Source: Flavobacterium panici (GTDB lineage: Bacteria; Bacteroidota; Bacteroidia; Flavobacteriales; Flavobacteriaceae). From it: DNA of 64,000 nucleotides. The notes under the pieces are model-generated. The model was not told the origin of the DNA. It worked only from the letters and a program-made list of their open reading frames with translations, and did not search any database. The stretch is from NCBI RefSeq assembly GCF_903819335.1, contig NZ_CAIJDE010000047.1, forward strand, positions 62,001 to 126,000, given 5' to 3'. Made by a program: the position numbers and the translations under genes. How positions within the stretch are numbered: the stretch's first letter is position 1; every line of letters starts with the position of its first letter. Of this stretch, positions 35,702 through 44,462 are shown in pieces.

Positions 35702-36676
35702 TTACACTTTATAGAATCTTCCAATAACTTTGGCTACTTTAATACCTATTAATTTTCGTGTAATTTCCCATTTAGAATGTGCCAATATGGGTTCACTACA
35801 ATATTTCCAATAAATAACATCTAAATTTCTAGGGATTTTTCCCTGCGCGGCTCTTAATAAATGGTGCGCTTTCCATGGTTTTGGACTTCCCATTCCGTGG
35901 GACATTGTCGAATCACCTTCAGAAAAACCCATTCCTTCTTTTCCAATATAACTTACAGGATCATTATAAACTTCAATCGCTGCATTTAAAGCATCCTGAT
36001 CCGGTTTATCAAAAATCTGGAATCCTTCTCTTTTTAAAACCGTTGAATTATAGGATTGATTTAAAAAAATAGAATTCTCTAAACCTCCAATTGCAGGTCC
36101 CATAAGTTCCTGCATCTGAACCCATAAATTTAAAAATGAGCTGTTTTTTTTAAGAAGTCCAACAAAACCGGCATTTACATAAATTGCGTTTTTAAAGTGT
36201 AAGTCGATATGATAGTGTTTGTAATAGTTTTTCCAGCCTTGCCGCCGGGGGTGAAATTCCTGCAAAGGTGAATTCACATCTTCGCAAAGTGCAACACCGC
36301 AGTTTATCCATTGTTCGTAGCACACCCATGAATCGTTTATTACAATATCCGGGTCAAAATAAAACATGGCGTCTGCATCTTTTGCAGGGCCTTCCCATAG
36401 TTCCAGCATAAAATCCGGCTTGTAGTTTGCCATATTATAGTTGGTCACTATTGGCAGAAAAATCAGTTTTATGTCCTGCACCGGAGTTAGGATAATGGCT
36501 TCTTTCCATTTGCCAATTGTTTCTTTTTCACCTTTTAAAACCCAGTTGGGTAATTTGCCCCGATAACCTACATAAATATTGCCTCTAAATCCGTTTTGAT
36601 ATAGTGAATTAGAAAGTGCAGCTACTCCAAAATGGTAGTGACCCTCGAAAATAGTGCAAACTGCTGCATTCATCAT
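35702..36676 (-). CDS. GT-A-like putative glycosyltransferase
   Basis: This 324-residue protein is not assignable to a well-known family. Features of a GT-A nucleotide-diphospho-sugar transferase are present: an N-terminal strand MNAAVCTIFEGHYHFGVAALSNSL like GT8-type enzymes, and a DXD-type motif in MFYFDPDIVIN near residue 108. YVNAGFVGLLKKN (the acceptor-side NAGF block) and a C-terminal MSHGMGSPKPWKAHH with the metal-binding His also fit. It lies in a run of four genes of this general type and is likely to add a sugar to the repeat unit. Confidence 0.72.
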   Translation of the reverse strand: MMNAAVCTIFEGHYHFGVAALSNSLYQNGFRGNIYVGYRGKLPNWVLKGEKETIGKWKEAIILTPVQDIKLIFLPIVTNYNMANYKPDFMLELWEGPAKDADAMFYFDPDIVINDSWVCYEQWINCGVALCEDVNSPLQEFHPRRQGWKNYYKHYHIDLHFKNAIYVNAGFVGLLKKNSSFLNLWVQMQELMGPAIGGLENSIFLNQSYNSTVLKREGFQIFDKPDQDALNAAIEVYNDPVSYIGKEGMGFSEGDSTMSHGMGSPKPWKAHHLLRAAQGKIPRNLDVIYWKYCSEPILAHSKWEITRKLIGIKVAKVIGRFYKV

Positions 36677-36682
36677 ATAGTA

Positions 36683-37693
36683 TTATAAATTTAAGATGCG
36701 TTTAAGTCTTCTTGTAACTCGTTTTGATTGATGTTTGATATAGGTAATATAAAATAAATCAGAGCTTTGCACTTTATACAAATTCATCATTCGCTCTTTA
36801 TCTGTCTGGCTGGAATACATTAATTCGTCGATTGATTCTGCACCCAAACGGCCTCTGCCAGAATAATGCAAATGACTAATTGGTACATTTAAAGCTCTAA
36901 AAGAAGATTGTTTATTGACCACTATTTTAGATTCTTCAGACAATTGGGAATACCAAATTTTGTACGAGTCTGTATTTTGTTGGTACCCTCCCTGAATGGC
37001 GTGAATTAAATCTAAACTATTGGTGTAATCTCCAGACCATGAACTGAGCCAATTGTATGGAGGTTTGCATAAATTGAGTAATTTCCAGTCTCCCAATAAT
37101 GAAGCGATATGTAATAAGGATTGATCGTGTTTTTTTGGAATTTCTGGATGCTGCTTGAACCATTCTACAGCGGCGTTCATATCTTCAATCATTTTTGAAC
37201 TTGTTCTGACCAAGATATGTCCAGCTGTAATGGCTGAATTCAAACTGTCTTTTCCGAAATTTTCTTTTACTTTTTCGGGCTGCAAATAATTGTGTATGCC
37301 GCAGGTTGTGTATTCTGTATCGGCGTGAACTAAATCATGTCCGTTTGCAAATTCAAACAAACGTTCCCAATTCATTAGCGCCACGATATCATTATCTGTA
37401 TAAATAAATTCGTCCCAATCTGAAAAGAATGCTAAAAAGCGGTATAGAAATCCCATTGGACATTCTGTTAAAACACTTCTCAGGTTTTTTATAAAACTTC
37501 TGGCTTCTTCCGAAAAATCTTCTACGGTTAAAAATTCAACTTCGTTTAAGATATATTGAGAATTTACTTTTTCTCCTCCAAAATGAATTAATCGAATTGG
37601 CAATGTACATCCGCTTTTTCTAATGGAATAAATTAGGTTTTCGCTGTACCACTGACTTTTTAAATTGGCTACTAAAACAATTCCTTTTTTCAT
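36683..37693 (-). CDS. GT-A-like putative glycosyltransferase
   Basis: This 336-residue protein starts MKKGIVLVANLKSQWYSENLIYSIRKSGC. It has a DXD-type site in DEFIYTDNDIVALMNWERL near residue 99, and ITAGHILVRT resembles the acceptor loop of GT8/GT77-like enzymes. A late SHLHYSGRGR supplies the likely metal-binding His. No close family is recognised. It is separated by 6 bases from the following transferase gene and by 10 from the preceding one, so it belongs to the same transcript. Confidence 0.7.
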   Translation of the reverse strand: MKKGIVLVANLKSQWYSENLIYSIRKSGCTLPIRLIHFGGEKVNSQYILNEVEFLTVEDFSEEARSFIKNLRSVLTECPMGFLYRFLAFFSDWDEFIYTDNDIVALMNWERLFEFANGHDLVHADTEYTTCGIHNYLQPEKVKENFGKDSLNSAITAGHILVRTSSKMIEDMNAAVEWFKQHPEIPKKHDQSLLHIASLLGDWKLLNLCKPPYNWLSSWSGDYTNSLDLIHAIQGGYQQNTDSYKIWYSQLSEESKIVVNKQSSFRALNVPISHLHYSGRGRLGAESIDELMYSSQTDKERMMNLYKVQSSDLFYITYIKHQSKRVTRRLKRILNL

Positions 37694-37703
37694 CTATATC
37701 GGT

Positions 37704-38630
37704 TTACAAGCTTAAATGCCATTTATAATTTTTCTGCCACATTTTATGGCGAACGGGTCCTGTATAATGCCGAACGGCCATTTGTTTTGGGTTGAATAAA
37801 TAGGAAAAATCAAATTGATCGCCTGAGTCTAAAATGAAGGTTTTAGGTGTTAAAGGCATATAGGAATTATTTTTTAGCAAATGGTGATAAACGGTTTGCT
37901 CGCTAAAATATTCGTAAGTGAAATTATAGGTTTTAAAAAAGTCTAAAGATTCTTTTATGTTCTTAAAAGCTTCATTGGCAAAAATAAAACCGGAGTTTAC
38001 CTGATATATTTGTTCAGAGTTTAGGGCTTTATAACGACTGTCTAAACATCCCCAGCTTACATCTGGCATATACCAGCCGTTTGCTTTGGGTTTTTCTGTT
38101 AGTATTAGTTTTAAAACATTGGCGTGTTCATAAAACAAAATATCTGAGTCTATGAATAGTGTTGGTTTTTCGATTGGATGATTTAAATAGTAAAACAGTT
38201 TTTTGCCTAATGGATATTTTTTAGCATAATCGATTAAGTAATCTTCATAAGGTTCTAATTCTTCTTTGCATAAACCTTTTAAGGATTCTATTTCGCTCCA
38301 GTCGAGTCCTTCGGCGACTTTTAGGAAATCAAAATTGCTTTCGAGTTGGTTTATTTGTGCCTGAGTATGTGTTCCGTCTGAATAAAGTGTCCATTTAATT
38401 GGTTTTCCTACGTAACGAATAAAAGATAAAACAGACAAGACCTGCTCGTGAAAATCATTGAATGAGGAGAAACTGGCAACCTCCATTTCAATAGTTTTTT
38501 TTTTACTGACTTGGTTTACCAAATGATATAATCCTATTGCTACTTGTCTGGCAAATTTTTTACGGTTTGCTCTGCCTTTTGCTATGGTTATTTTTTTGGT
38601 AAGTCCGCCTTGGCCTGGTAATTTATTCAT
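37704..38630 (-). CDS. GT-A-like putative glycosyltransferase
   Basis: This 308-residue protein has a basic N-terminus (KKITIAKGRANRKKFARQ), then a GT-A-like core. TLFIDSDILFYEHANV near residue 158 supplies a DXD motif, YQVNSGFIFANEAF an acceptor-side block, and MAVRHYTGPVRHKMW near the end the usual C-terminal His region. Specificity and named family are unknown. It is the first gene after the 593-base repeat-filled gap, so its transcription may depend on read-through of the palindromic array or on a promoter within that gap. Confidence 0.7.
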   Translation of the reverse strand: MNKLPGQGGLTKKITIAKGRANRKKFARQVAIGLYHLVNQVSKKKTIEMEVASFSSFNDFHEQVLSVLSFIRYVGKPIKWTLYSDGTHTQAQINQLESNFDFLKVAEGLDWSEIESLKGLCKEELEPYEDYLIDYAKKYPLGKKLFYYLNHPIEKPTLFIDSDILFYEHANVLKLILTEKPKANGWYMPDVSWGCLDSRYKALNSEQIYQVNSGFIFANEAFKNIKESLDFFKTYNFTYEYFSEQTVYHHLLKNNSYMPLTPKTFILDSGDQFDFSYLFNPKQMAVRHYTGPVRHKMWQKNYKWHLSL

Positions 38631-38677
38631 GTTTAAATTCTATAGTTTTTAATATAGCTCGTTAATCTCTTTGTGTT

Positions 38678-39145
38678 CCAGCGGTTGAAACCGCTGGCTA
38701 TGTTTCCAAATAATTCACTCAAACCTATTCCAATATAGCCCGTGGTTTCAACCACGGGAAACGGGTTGTGATCATCTTGCGTTCCCACGGTTGAAACCGC
38801 GGGCTATGTTTTATGTTGGGTTATGTTTATTGTAATCGATAATATTGCGTACTGCGGTTGAAACTGCGGTTATGCTTCCAAATAATCCTCTCAAACCTAT
38901 TCAAATATAGCCTGTGGTTTCAACCATGAGAAACGGGTTGTGATCATCTTGCGTTCCCGCGGTTGAAACCGCGGGCTATGTTTATGTTGGGTTATGTTTA
39001 TTGTAATCGACAATATTGCGTTCTGCGGTTGAAACCGCGGTTATGCTTCCAAATAATTCGCTCAAACCTATTCAAATATAGCCCGTGGTTTGAACCACGG
39101 GAAACGGTTGTGACAATCTTGCGTTCCCGCGGTTGAAACCGCGGG
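38678..39145. repeat. Tandem array of about 171-bp units, each with three GC-rich palindromes
   Basis: Three units repeat with a period of 171-172 bp: the word TTCCAAATAAT recurs at 38704, 38876 and 39047. Each unit has a CGGTTGAAACCG-type palindrome, a CCCGTGGTTTCAACCACGGG-type palindrome and a second CGGTTGAAACCG-type palindrome, nine in total with minor mismatches. Fixed spacers include ATCATCTTGCGTTCCC and GGGTTATGTTTATTGTAATCGA. It fills the 593-base gap between the flippase gene and the first unusual glycosyltransferase gene and is far more GC-rich than its surroundings. The palindromes are REP-like. Confidence 0.9.
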
Positions 39146-39173
39146 CTATGTTTATATTGATTGATAATCTATT

Positions 39174-39222
39174 CCTTTATCCTTTATCCTTTATCCTTTA
39201 TCCTTTATTCTTTATTCTTTAA
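39174..39222. repeat. Heptamer tandem repeat (CCTTTAT)n
   Basis: Seven consecutive 7-bp units are present: five exact CCTTTAT copies followed by TCTTTAT and TCTTTAA. The tract sits immediately downstream of the flippase stop codon on the minus strand. It looks like a slippage-prone minisatellite whose copy number may vary between strains. Confidence 0.9.
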
Positions 39223-39223
39223 T

Positions 39224-40516
39224 TTATTTCTTAGCTCTAATTATTACTGAAAAACTAAATATATAATTTACTAATAATGAAAAACATTGGTTAAAAATGC
39301 TGTAGTACAAAATGCCTCGAAGCTTTGTTAAATCCCAAATAAAATAAGCTAGTATAACGGTTCCTAAATTGAGCGCTATTACAAATATTGGATTTAAAAA
39401 ATGTCCTCTGCTGCCTATTAAATTACCGCTCATTGCTGCAATTAATCCGATACAGTTGGATAACATAATCAAAAAAAGTTCAGATGACAATGAACTGTAT
39501 GAAGCTCCTAAAAGCCATAACATTTGAGCAGGAAATAAAAATACAATGAGCATTATAAAGCCTGCTGCCAAAAAAAGGATTAACTGAAAAAATGAAAAAT
39601 ATCTTAAAAGGATTTCTTTATCATCTGCTAATCTTGAAAATCGTGGTAAAAATAAAGTGCCTGATATCGTGGTAAAAAAAGCCATGAGTGCCGCAAATCT
39701 GCCCAACGCTCCTATACTTGCCAAATCAGTAGAGTTGCCAAAAACAGATAATATCCAAATTACGATTTGTCCTGATAGTGCATAAAATATAATATTGGGC
39801 AGGATGCGGGTTACAATTTTGAGTATCTCTTTACGAATTACGGGATCTGGCTTTTGGTGGCTGTCTACAAACTTTTTATTGATTATTTTGAGTTTGGAAT
39901 TGCCGTATATCTGCGGAATTCCTGAAGCCAAAATAAGGACGAATGTCCAGGGAAAAATAAAAATTGTTAGGATTACTAATAGCAATCGTCCAAATCCAAC
40001 TCGCAATTGATTTTTTTGTAAACTCGAAATATCCTGATGTAACTTGGGTGTTATTTCTAGTAAAGAATCTGATAAGGCGGCGTAAAAAGCCGGAATCAAG
40101 GACAGAAAAATTAAAACTGCCGATAACCAGCTTGCATTGTTTTTTAATAATAAATAAATGATTATTGGGGTAGAAACGGTTAAGGCTATAAATGCAAATT
40201 TCTTTCTTAAATCTAAACCTGTTGCCAAAACTTCTCCCAGTTTTTTAGGGTCTTTCCATACTTTGCCGCTTAGTGCCATGACTCCGTTTGAAATACCGGA
40301 ATCTGTAAACATTACTAAAGTTCCTAACATGGTATTGGCGAGCGTGTATAAGGCGTATTCCTGAACAGGCAGCATTCTGACAATTAATATCCCGGAAACA
40401 AATCCGATTAATTTTAGGATTACTTCTGTACTTCCTACAATCGAAATTAATTTTATAAAATTTAGACTTTTATCGAAATGCTGGTGCTGTTTTATTTTAT
40501 CTAATGACCAGTTCAT
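39224..40516 (-). CDS. Polysaccharide flippase (Wzx-like, MOP superfamily)
   Basis: This 430-residue membrane protein has about twelve hydrophobic segments and an N-terminal motif typical of oligosaccharide flippases (STEVILKLIGFVSGILIVRMLPVQEYALY). It should move the lipid-linked repeat unit across the inner membrane before polymerisation. The start overlaps the end of the UDP-glucose dehydrogenase gene by 20 bases, so translation is probably coupled. Its 3' side abuts the heptamer repeat and the palindromic array. Confidence 0.88.
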   Translation of the reverse strand: MNWSLDKIKQHQHFDKSLNFIKLISIVGSTEVILKLIGFVSGILIVRMLPVQEYALYTLANTMLGTLVMFTDSGISNGVMALSGKVWKDPKKLGEVLATGLDLRKKFAFIALTVSTPIIIYLLLKNNASWLSAVLIFLSLIPAFYAALSDSLLEITPKLHQDISSLQKNQLRVGFGRLLLVILTIFIFPWTFVLILASGIPQIYGNSKLKIINKKFVDSHQKPDPVIRKEILKIVTRILPNIIFYALSGQIVIWILSVFGNSTDLASIGALGRFAALMAFFTTISGTLFLPRFSRLADDKEILLRYFSFFQLILFLAAGFIMLIVFLFPAQMLWLLGASYSSLSSELFLIMLSNCIGLIAAMSGNLIGSRGHFLNPIFVIALNLGTVILAYFIWDLTKLRGILYYSIFNQCFSLLVNYIFSFSVIIRAKK

Positions 40517-41957
40517 TTTCTACTTTTAATTTAGCACTAAAAGAATTATTTTTTCCAATTCCTTTTACCTGAAAACCTATTGCTGCTAATTTTTTAAAAT
40601 CGAGAATATTTCGTCCGTCAAATAAAAAAGCGGGTTTGTACATGTTGTTGTAAATACTTTCCCAATCGTAGGTTTTAAATTCGTCCCATTCTGTTAATAT
40701 GGTAGCTGCATGAGCTTCATCAAGTGCTTCTATCGCTGTTTTGTAAACGAATATTTGATTTAATTTTGATTTGGTTTTTTCTTCAGAAAGTCCTTTTAAT
40801 TCCCATAAATAACGCATATCGGCTTTAATTTTTTCTTCGGAAACTTTGGGATCGTAAACATGAATTTCTGCTCCGTCTTCGATTAAATGTTCGGCAACAT
40901 AAATCGCTGCCGATTCTCTGGTATCGTTAGTGTCTTTTTTGAAAGCCCAGCCTAAAAAGGTTATCTTTTTTCCGCTTACGGTATTAAAAAGAGAGCAGAT
41001 AATATTTTTGGCAAAACGGTATTTTTGATAATCATTCAGAATAATAATTTGTTCCCAATAATTAGCGACTTCCGGCAGATTAAAATAACGGCACAAATAC
41101 ACTAGATTTAAAATGTCTTTTTGAAAACAAGATCCTCCAAACCCTACTGAAGCTTTAAGAAATTTAGAACCAATTCTACTATCCGTTCCAATCGCGGCGG
41201 CGACCTCATCAACATCGGCTTCGGTGGCTTCGCACAACGCAGATAATGCATTAATTGATGAAATTCTCTGCGCTAAAAAGGCATTGGCTGTTAATTTTGA
41301 TAATTCTGAAGACCAAACATTTGTAGTTAGAATTTGTTTCGGCGAAAGCCAATGTGCATAAATATCAACTAAAGACTGAATGGCTTTTTGACCACTTTCG
41401 GTTTGATTTCCTCCAATTAAAACTCGATCAGCATTAAATAAATCTTCGATGGCAGTTCCTTCAGCTAAAAACTCAGGATTAGAAAGTACTTCAAACTTTA
41501 CGCCGTTGCCCGTATGATCTAAAATAGTCTGTAAAGTTTGCGCTGTTCGAACAGGAAGCGTTGATTTTTCGACTATAATTTTATCATTTTTAGCTATTCT
41601 GGCTATTTGTCTGGCGCATAATTCTACAAATTTTAAATCGGCAGCCATTCCTTTGCCTTCGCCGTATGTTTTTGTTGGCGTATTTACGGCGATAAAAATC
41701 ATATCTGCGGCTTCAATTGCGGCATCAACATCGGTTGAAAAAAACAAATTACGTCCTCTTGCTTCCCGAACTACATCTGCAAGTCCGGGTTCGTAAACAG
41801 GTAGTTTATCTAAATTTTCTTCATTCCATGCCGAAATACGATCTGTATTTAAATCTACAACTGTTACTTTAATTTCGGGGCATTTCAATGCTATAACAGA
41901 CATTGTGGGTCCTCCAACGTAACCTGCTCCTAGGCAGCAAATATTTTTGATTTTCAT
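40497..41957 (-). CDS. ugd: UDP-glucose 6-dehydrogenase
   Basis: This 486-residue enzyme has the NAD-binding N-terminal motif GAGYVGGPTMSVIA and central motifs VEKSTLPVRTAQ and SNPEFLAEGTAI. The catalytic Cys lies in GFGGSCFQKDI near residue 273, and the C-terminal UDP-binding domain has FLGWAFKKDTNDTRES. Its length and the PEIKVTVVDLN insert fit the longer, eukaryote-like UGD subgroup. It oxidises UDP-glucose to UDP-glucuronate, which the UXS-like enzyme at 26563-27537 can turn into UDP-xylose. Confidence 0.95.
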   Translation of the reverse strand: MKIKNICCLGAGYVGGPTMSVIALKCPEIKVTVVDLNTDRISAWNEENLDKLPVYEPGLADVVREARGRNLFFSTDVDAAIEAADMIFIAVNTPTKTYGEGKGMAADLKFVELCARQIARIAKNDKIIVEKSTLPVRTAQTLQTILDHTGNGVKFEVLSNPEFLAEGTAIEDLFNADRVLIGGNQTESGQKAIQSLVDIYAHWLSPKQILTTNVWSSELSKLTANAFLAQRISSINALSALCEATEADVDEVAAAIGTDSRIGSKFLKASVGFGGSCFQKDILNLVYLCRYFNLPEVANYWEQIIILNDYQKYRFAKNIICSLFNTVSGKKITFLGWAFKKDTNDTRESAAIYVAEHLIEDGAEIHVYDPKVSEEKIKADMRYLWELKGLSEEKTKSKLNQIFVYKTAIEALDEAHAATILTEWDEFKTYDWESIYNNMYKPAFLFDGRNILDFKKLAAIGFQVKGIGKNNSFSAKLKVENELVIR

Positions 41958-42068
41958 TTAAATACGTTTTTCATGAGACTTAATTCTTTTAAACACATAG
42001 AGACATAGATTTTCGGAATCTTTAAAAGGCGTTTCACTTGCATTAACAAACATAGACAGTGCAATCTT

Positions 42069-42168
42069 GTCATTCCGAGGAACGAGTAATCGCATTAGAG
42101 AATTGAAAAAGATTGGCGACTTGCTGTTGCGGAGTTGCTTGTGCGATTCCTCGTTCCTCGGAATGACA
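42069..42168. repeat. 100-bp inverted-repeat element (REP/MITE-like)
   Basis: Terminal inverted repeats of about 18 bp (TGTCATTCCGAGGAACGA and complement) enclose a core with AAAGATTG and TTGCGGAG words shared with the element at 970-1071. It lies in the 313-base gap between ugd and gmd. A 71-codon frame across it (41958-42173) reads VIPRNEES at its start, a common translation artefact of this repeat type. It could form a hairpin and partly uncouple the two halves of the nucleotide-sugar gene set. Confidence 0.85.
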
Positions 42169-42270
42169 AACATTGAGAACTATGTGTTAGAAACTAGTTT
42201 CTTTTTGTAATCTTTTTTAAGATTCCTAAAAACTATGTTTCTATGTGTTTAAATTAATTTGCAGTATTCG

Positions 42271-43395
42271 TTATTCGAAATAATTTAAGATCGTATAACC
42301 ACATTCTTTTAAATGCTGTTCTTTCTCCATCAGTTTTAAATCTGACTGCATCATTTCTTTTACCAATGATTCTAAATCGTATTTGCATTTCCAGCCGAGT
42401 TTCGTTCTGGCTTTTGTGGGATCGCCTACCAGTAAATCGACTTCTGTTGGTCTAAAATAATTCGCATCAACTTCTAATACTTCTTTACCAATCGGGATTT
42501 GATAATCTGGATTGCTGCAATATTTTACAAGAGCTTTTTCGTTTATTCCTTTTCCTTTGAATTCCAGTTCAATACCAACTTCGGCAAAACTCATTCGTAC
42601 AAATTCGCGAACTGTTGTGGTTTTTCCTGTAGCAATTACCCAGTCTTCCGGTTCATCGGCCTGCAAAATCATCCACATCATTTGAACATAATCTTTTGCA
42701 TGTCCCCAATCGCGCTGTGCGTCGAGATTTCCTAAGTATAATTTATCCTGTAATCCTAAAGCAATTCTTGCCGTTGCTCTGGTAATTTTTCTTGTTACAA
42801 AAGTTTCTCCGCGAATGGGTGATTCGTGATTAAATAATATCCCATTGCAGGCATACATTCCGTAAGCTTCTCTGTAATTTACCGTAATCCAATACGCGTA
42901 CATTTTGGCTACTGCATAAGGCGAACGCGGATAAAATGGTGTTGTTTCAGACTGCGGAACTTCCTGTACTTTTCCATACAATTCTGAAGTCGATGCCTGA
43001 TAAATCCGTGTCTTTTTTTCTAAACCGAGCAAACGAACGGCATCCAGAAGTCTTAAGGTTCCTAAACCATCTGCATTTCCTGTGTATTCCGGAGTTTCAA
43101 ATGAAACGGCTACATGGCTCATAGCGGCCAAATTGTAGATTTCATCAGGTTGAACTTCCTGAATGATTCGGGTTAAATTAGTGCTGTCTGTCATATCGCC
43201 ATAATGCAGAATAAAATTTCTGTTTTCTACATACGGATCCTGGTATAAATGATCAATTCGGTCTGTATTAAATAAAGAAGTACGTCTTTTTAATCCGTGT
43301 ACGATATAGCCTTTTTCTAATAAAAATTCACTTAAATAGGCTCCGTCTTGTCCTGTAACTCCTGTAATAAGAGCTGTTTTTTTCAATGGATTCAT
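42271..43395 (-). CDS. gmd: GDP-mannose 4,6-dehydratase
   Basis: This 374-residue SDR enzyme has the cofactor motif TGVTGQDGAYLSEFL, catalytic Tyr/Lys in SPYAVAKMYAYW, and family blocks HYGDMTDSTNL, QASTSELYGKVQEVPQ and GNLDAQRDWGHAKDYV. It converts GDP-mannose to GDP-4-keto-6-deoxymannose with bound NADP+. The product is used by the GDP-fucose synthase encoded 98 bases downstream. The GDP-mannose comes from the pyrophosphorylase encoded two genes upstream. Confidence 0.97.
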   Translation of the reverse strand: MNPLKKTALITGVTGQDGAYLSEFLLEKGYIVHGLKRRTSLFNTDRIDHLYQDPYVENRNFILHYGDMTDSTNLTRIIQEVQPDEIYNLAAMSHVAVSFETPEYTGNADGLGTLRLLDAVRLLGLEKKTRIYQASTSELYGKVQEVPQSETTPFYPRSPYAVAKMYAYWITVNYREAYGMYACNGILFNHESPIRGETFVTRKITRATARIALGLQDKLYLGNLDAQRDWGHAKDYVQMMWMILQADEPEDWVIATGKTTTVREFVRMSFAEVGIELEFKGKGINEKALVKYCSNPDYQIPIGKEVLEVDANYFRPTEVDLLVGDPTKARTKLGWKCKYDLESLVKEMMQSDLKLMEKEQHLKECGYTILNYFE

Positions 43396-43493
43396 AATTT
43401 AATTATAAGGCACAAAGGCATTATGCTGCAAAGTCGCAAATTTTATAAAGTCGTAACGATAAATGGGTTTGGGGTAATTTGAAGGGCAAAAGA

Positions 43494-44447
43494 TCAGTAA
43501 ACCTTTTGTTTGAAATTTTCGATGTTTTCTAAAAACCAAGTGTAGGTTTTTTGTATTCCTTCTTCGAGTTCTATTTGGTGTTTCCAGCCAATGCTGTGCA
43601 TTTTAGAAACATCCATTAATTTTCGTGGTGTGCCGTCGGGTTTTGTGTCGTCCCAAAGAATTTCTCCGGTATGGCCTACAATTTTTTGTACCAATGCGGC
43701 AAGTTCCTTAATGGTTAAATCTTTTCCTGTTCCAATATTATACAAATGTTCGGGAAGCTCATTTTCTAAAGCAAAAACTACTGCTTCTGCCATATCATCT
43801 ACAAATAGAAATTCACGCATGGGTGTTCCTGTTCCCCACAAAATTACTACGGCATTGTTGTTTTCTTTGGCTTCGTGAAACTTACGGATCATAGCGGGTA
43901 AAACATGCGAACTGTTTAAATCAAAATTGTCGTGCGTGCCGTATAAGTTGGTTGGCATCATGCTGACAAAATCTTTTTGATATTGTCTGCGTATGGCTTC
44001 GCATAATTTTACTCCGGAGATTTTTGCTAAAGCGTACCATTCGTTAGTGGGTTCTAAAGGAGCTGTGAGCAGATATTCTTCTTTTAACGGCTGCGGTGCA
44101 AATTTTGGATAAATACAGGAACTTCCTAAAAAAATGAATTTATCTACCGCTAAACGGTGCGCTTCGTTAATGAGATTGTTTTGAATCAGCATGTTTTCCA
44201 TCAAGAAATCATACGGAAAATCATTATTGGCCTGAATTCCTCCCACTTTTGCAGCGGCATCGATAATTACATCTGATTTTGTTTTTCTGATAAAATCCCG
44301 AACTGCTTTTTGCTTTCTTAAATCTAATTCTTTGCTGGATGCTCCAATAAGATTCGTGTAGCCTTTTGCAGTCAGCGTTCTCCAAATAGCGCTTCCTACC
44401 ATTCCGTTATGTCCGGCAATATATATTATGGATTTTTTATTGATCAT
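43494..44447 (-). CDS. fcl: GDP-L-fucose synthase
   Basis: This 317-residue epimerase/reductase has the NADP motif AGHNGMVGSAIWR, the SSCIYPKFAPQP block with its catalytic Cys and the NEWYALAKISG Tyr/Lys pair. PTNLYGTHDNFDLNSSHVLPA, which is nearly diagnostic for GDP-fucose synthase, is also present. It turns the gmd product into GDP-L-fucose, so L-fucose is a predicted component of the polysaccharide. It follows the mannose pyrophosphorylase gene by 15 bases. Confidence 0.96.
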   Translation of the reverse strand: MINKKSIIYIAGHNGMVGSAIWRTLTAKGYTNLIGASSKELDLRKQKAVRDFIRKTKSDVIIDAAAKVGGIQANNDFPYDFLMENMLIQNNLINEAHRLAVDKFIFLGSSCIYPKFAPQPLKEEYLLTAPLEPTNEWYALAKISGVKLCEAIRRQYQKDFVSMMPTNLYGTHDNFDLNSSHVLPAMIRKFHEAKENNNAVVILWGTGTPMREFLFVDDMAEAVVFALENELPEHLYNIGTGKDLTIKELAALVQKIVGHTGEILWDDTKPDGTPRKLMDVSKMHSIGWKHQIELEEGIQKTYTWFLENIENFKQKVY

Positions 44448-44462
44448 AGCGTAAATTTTATT

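Noticed and set aside
38678..39145. Regular palindromic repeats suggestive of a CRISPR array
   Set aside because: The spacers are themselves repeated in every unit, the period is about 171 bp, and there are no cas genes. It is a tandem repeat of palindromes.
41958..42173. A 71-codon frame beginning MFVIPRNEES
   Set aside because: It runs through the 100-bp inverted-repeat element; VIPRNEES is a familiar artefact of translating such repeats.
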